Positions 61,739 to 64,000 of a stretch of 64,000 nt of DNA are shown here, one piece after another. Numbering within the stretch: position 1 is the first letter of the stretch; each line of letters opens with the position of its first letter. The stretch covers positions 1 through 64,000 of the forward strand of contig CAYOOT010000007.1 in the NCBI GenBank assembly GCA_964405665.1, given 5' to 3'. The notes under the pieces were generated by a model that did no database searches, was not told where the DNA came from, and was given only the letters and a program-made list of their open reading frames with translations. Position numbers and translations under genes: made by a program. The DNA is from CAYOOT01 sp964405665. Its GTDB lineage: Bacteria; Bdellovibrionota_C; UBA2361; SZUA-149; CAZDWZ01.

Positions 61739-63112
61739 CTATACTTTTTCCACAACNNNNNNNNNNNNNNNNNNNNNNNNNNNNNNNNNNNNNNNNNNNN
61801 NNNNNNNNNNNNNNNNNNNNNNNNNNNNNNNNNNNNNNNNNNNNNNNNNNNNNNNNTTAAAATACTCAAATCCGAGTTGATCCATGATTGTTTTAATGTT
61901 CTCAGCACTTCCCGTTAGAAATTCTGCCCCTTTCTTTTCTTCTTCCGGAATTTTAAGCTCAGGATAAAATTTTTCTGTCTTCTTTTTTGCGCTATCCGGA
62001 GTTTCATCCGGATTGATTGTGATTGCCAGAAGTTTGTAGTCTTTATTTAATTTTAAATCTAATTGATTCATAACTTTGCTTAAACCTTCCAAGGTCAGAG
62101 AACAAAGTCGCGGACAATTATAATAGACTGGCGCAATAATTGTTGGCCGATTACTTAACATAAAATCAGCAAGTTTTTTTACTTCCCAATTCTGTGAGCG
62201 AAATTCTAAAGATAGATCAAGTTGTCTTTCTAGATTTTGGCGAATTGAAGCATTCTCTTCCACTTTTTCTGGGTGAGTTGTAGCAAAACAATTTTGCGAT
62301 AAAAGTAAAAAAATAAAAAAATGCAAAGTTGTTTGAAAATGGCGTTTGCCTTTAAAACAGATCACTAAAAAACTGATGATTTGTGTTAAAATAGCTAAAA
62401 AGATCCATTCAAAAGTATAGCCAAAATGCGTACTCGGTGGAACTTCTAAGCTAATTGCTTCTTTGGGAAAATCTTGGGAACCACTTAGTTCTTGTAGATA
62501 AATCGAGTTAATTACTGGATAAGGAAGTTGTTTTGCCATCTGATCGATTTCTGCATAATCCCAAATTGTGGAAAAAGGCAAATCTCCTCCTACTTCAGGA
62601 TTCTTGGGTCCTAAGGAACTATTAATTTTTATACTTTTTTTGAGCACTCCATTTAAATTTGCTTTAGGATCTTTGTTGTATTTCATCCATGATTGCGGAT
62701 TGCGATCACTAAAGGGAATAAAACCTCTGCTGATAATTATATAATTATCAGAATCTGCAATTTTAAAAGGGGCGAGTAAATGATGCCCAGGACCGCTAAC
62801 ATCTTTTCGATTGGTCACAATTACTTGTTTGGAAAAATCGAATTCCCCGGTGACATTAACTTTTTTATTTAAAAATTTTTCAATTAATTTTTCTTGCTCT
62901 TCTGGAGAAAGATTTTTATTGCTAAACTCTGCCAGGGGAAAATCAAGAGCTTCGTTATTTTTATTTGATTTATAAGTTTCCAATAAAGCAGTTTTTTCTT
63001 TATAGCGTTCCCATTGCCAAAAAGAAGCACGAAGCATAAGAAGGGATAGAATTATTGAAGTAATTGTTATAGTAAAAGAGAATCTATAATATTTTAAGAG
63101 AGATTTAATCAT
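61739..63112 (-). CDS. SURF1 - SCO fusion protein (3' end broken by a gap)
   Basis: Two oxidase-assembly factors in one frame. Residues about 1-262 are SURF1: the first helix with LLMLRASFWQWERYKEKTAL, VTGEFDFSKQVIVTNR, IIISRGFIPFSDRNPQSW, and the last helix (FEWIFLAILTQIISFLVIC). Then a second hydrophobic stretch (TLHFFIFLLLSQNCFA) looks like a former signal peptide and leads into a SCO domain with YYNCPRLCSLTLEGLSKVM (CxxxC) and KDYKLLAITINPDETPDSA. The 100 N (61757-61856) hide the rest, including the expected His ligand. The short tail VVEKV after the gap is in frame only by assumption. Confidence 0.85.
   Translation of the reverse strand: MIKSLLKYYRFSFTITITSIILSLLMLRASFWQWERYKEKTALLETYKSNKNNEALDFPLAEFSNKNLSPEEQEKLIEKFLNKKVNVTGEFDFSKQVIVTNRKDVSGPGHHLLAPFKIADSDNYIIISRGFIPFSDRNPQSWMKYNKDPKANLNGVLKKSIKINSSLGPKNPEVGGDLPFSTIWDYAEIDQMAKQLPYPVINSIYLQELSGSQDFPKEAISLEVPPSTHFGYTFEWIFLAILTQIISFLVICFKGKRHFQTTLHFFIFLLLSQNCFATTHPEKVEENASIRQNLERQLDLSLEFRSQNWEVKKLADFMLSNRPTIIAPVYYNCPRLCSLTLEGLSKVMNQLDLKLNKDYKLLAITINPDETPDSAKKKTEKFYPELKIPEEEKKGAEFLTGSAENIKTIMDQLGFEYFXXXXXXXXXXXXXXXXXXXXXXXXXXXXXXXXXXVVEKV
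61757..61856. other. assembly gap of 100 N in the SURF1-SCO gene
   Basis: Exactly 100 N. The SCO domain normally continues about 70-80 residues past this point, so the real gap is longer or the gene ends inside it. Confidence 0.97.
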
Positions 63113-63141
63113 ATTTATTATTATCCCAGGTGCTTTATACT

Positions 63142-64000
63142 ATGAGTCAAGAAGTAAGCAACATTCCATTGTTGGATTTAAAAGAACAGTATTTGAAAAT
63201 CAAAGATGAAATTGATGCGGCTATCAAGAGAGTCGTAGAATCTCAGGGATTTATTTTAGGTCCGGAAGTCGAGAATTTTGAGAAAGAAATAGCAAATTAT
63301 ATCGGTGCCAAATTTGCAATCGGAGTTTCTTCGGGAACAGATGCTCTTTTATTGAGCATGATGGCCTTGGGGATAGGTCAGGGAGACGAAGTACTGACCA
63401 CTCCTTATACTTTTTTTGCCACTGCCGGAAGTATTTCTCGCTTAGGGGCAAAACCTGTTTTTGTCGATATCGATCCTGTTAGTTACAACATCGATCCTCA
63501 GCAAATTGAAAGTAATATCACCTCTAAAACAAAAGCCATCATGCCGGTACATTTATTTGGTCAAGCGGCAGAAATGTCTTTAATTTCTGCGATTGCCAAA
63601 GCCCATAATTTAAAGATCGTTGAAGACGCAGCTCAGGCAATTGGTGCAAAATATAAAGATCAACAAGCGGGAGTCTTAGGTGATTTAGGCTGCTTTAGCT
63701 TTTTTCCTTCAAAAAATTTAGGTGGTTTTGGTGATAGCGGACTGATTACTACTGAAAATTATGTTCTTGCTGAAAGAGTTAAAAAATTAAGAGTTCATGG
63801 CGGAGAAAGAAGATATTACCACGAAGAGGTGGGAGGCAATTTTAGAATTGATGCTCTTCAAGCGGCAGTTCTTCGGGTCAAACTAAAACATTTGGATAGT
63901 TGGTCAGAAGCTAGAAGAAAAAATGCCAGTCATTATTCTGAATTATTTTGTGCTGCGGAACTTAGTCTTCCTAAAAATTTAATAATCAGCAAGGAACATC
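63142..64000 (+). CDS. DegT/DnrJ/EryC1/StrS sugar aminotransferase (3' end outside window)
   Basis: At least 286 residues, running off the window edge. PLP-dependent fold: IPLLDLKEQYLKIKDEIDAA, SQGFILGPEVENFEKEIANY, VSSGTDALLLSMMALGIGQG, PVHLFGQAAEMS, IVEDAAQAIGAKYK, and the PLP-Lys in GCFSFFPSKNLGGFGDSG. Family members transaminate nucleotide-linked keto-sugars for LPS or polysaccharide. ATG at 63142 with AGG only 10 to 12 bases upstream. It is divergent from the SURF1-SCO gene with 29 bases between starts, so its promoter must overlap that gene. Confidence 0.93.
   Translation, partial: MSQEVSNIPLLDLKEQYLKIKDEIDAAIKRVVESQGFILGPEVENFEKEIANYIGAKFAIGVSSGTDALLLSMMALGIGQGDEVLTTPYTFFATAGSISRLGAKPVFVDIDPVSYNIDPQQIESNITSKTKAIMPVHLFGQAAEMSLISAIAKAHNLKIVEDAAQAIGAKYKDQQAGVLGDLGCFSFFPSKNLGGFGDSGLITTENYVLAERVKKLRVHGGERRYYHEEVGGNFRIDALQAAVLRVKLKHLDSWSEARRKNASHYSELFCAAELSLPKNLIISKEH

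Overview
The window is an AT-rich chromosomal stretch from a Gram-negative bacterium. It encodes outer-membrane assembly (bamA, an ompH/skp-like chaperone), lipoprotein export (lolC/E, lolD), the full Tol-Pal set (tolQ, tolR, tolA, tolB, pal, cpoB), lipid A synthesis (fabZ, lpxA, lpxI) and meso-diaminopimelate supply (dapF). It respires aerobically (caa3-type cytochrome oxidase with its assembly factors, a complex I subunit, citrate synthase, ETF) and has a MotA/MotB stator. LpxI in place of LpxH, the ExbB/TolQ-type Tol operon and the A2-type caa3 oxidase suggest a deltaproteobacterial or Bdellovibrio-like lineage, probably uncultured. That placement is inference. Four runs of exactly 100 N mark scaffold joins, so this is a draft, metagenome-like assembly.

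Layout. 1-5.4 kb: tRNA-Gly, aspS (broken by a gap), an FkbM methyltransferase bracketed by a decayed copy of the aspS 3' end, a small hydrolase, tRNA-Ala, an Smr protein and an M23 peptidase. 5.6-17.3 kb: a 1126-residue protein of unknown function, recN, nadK, a lipoprotein, an isolated nuoA, nadE, tRNA-Leu(GAG)-secG, tpiA and gapA. 17.5-22.8 kb: the tol-pal operon. 23-30.6 kb: ribF-rluD, birA, a hybrid kinase with an atypical receiver, a small polysaccharide-type cluster and dapF. 30.7-36 kb: sthA and a three-gene run of poorly known proteins, including one built from six 40-residue repeats. 36-44.9 kb: lysS-lolC-lolD-bamA, then ompH-fabZ-lpxA-lpxI. 44.9-50.6 kb: Yip1, DnaJ, etfB-etfA, DUF192, a small unknown and gltA. 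51-55.3 kb: motA-motB (frameshifted), a pyruvyltransferase family protein, tRNA-Leu(CAA) and a TPR lipoprotein. 55.8-64 kb: an FHA/carboxypeptidase-like-repeat protein, sco, coxDCAB, a surf1-sco fusion and the start of a DegT aminotransferase.

The most striking feature is not a gene. At least eight families of palindromic or inverted-repeat elements (REP/MITE-like) sit in nearly every larger intergenic gap, next to tRNAs and inside coding sequences. One supplies part of the TolB signal peptide, one the last residues of TpiA, one an in-frame insert in EtfB. One has expanded into a tandem array of 113-bp units that broke the assembly. No transposase or RAYT gene is present in the window, so whatever moves them lies elsewhere.
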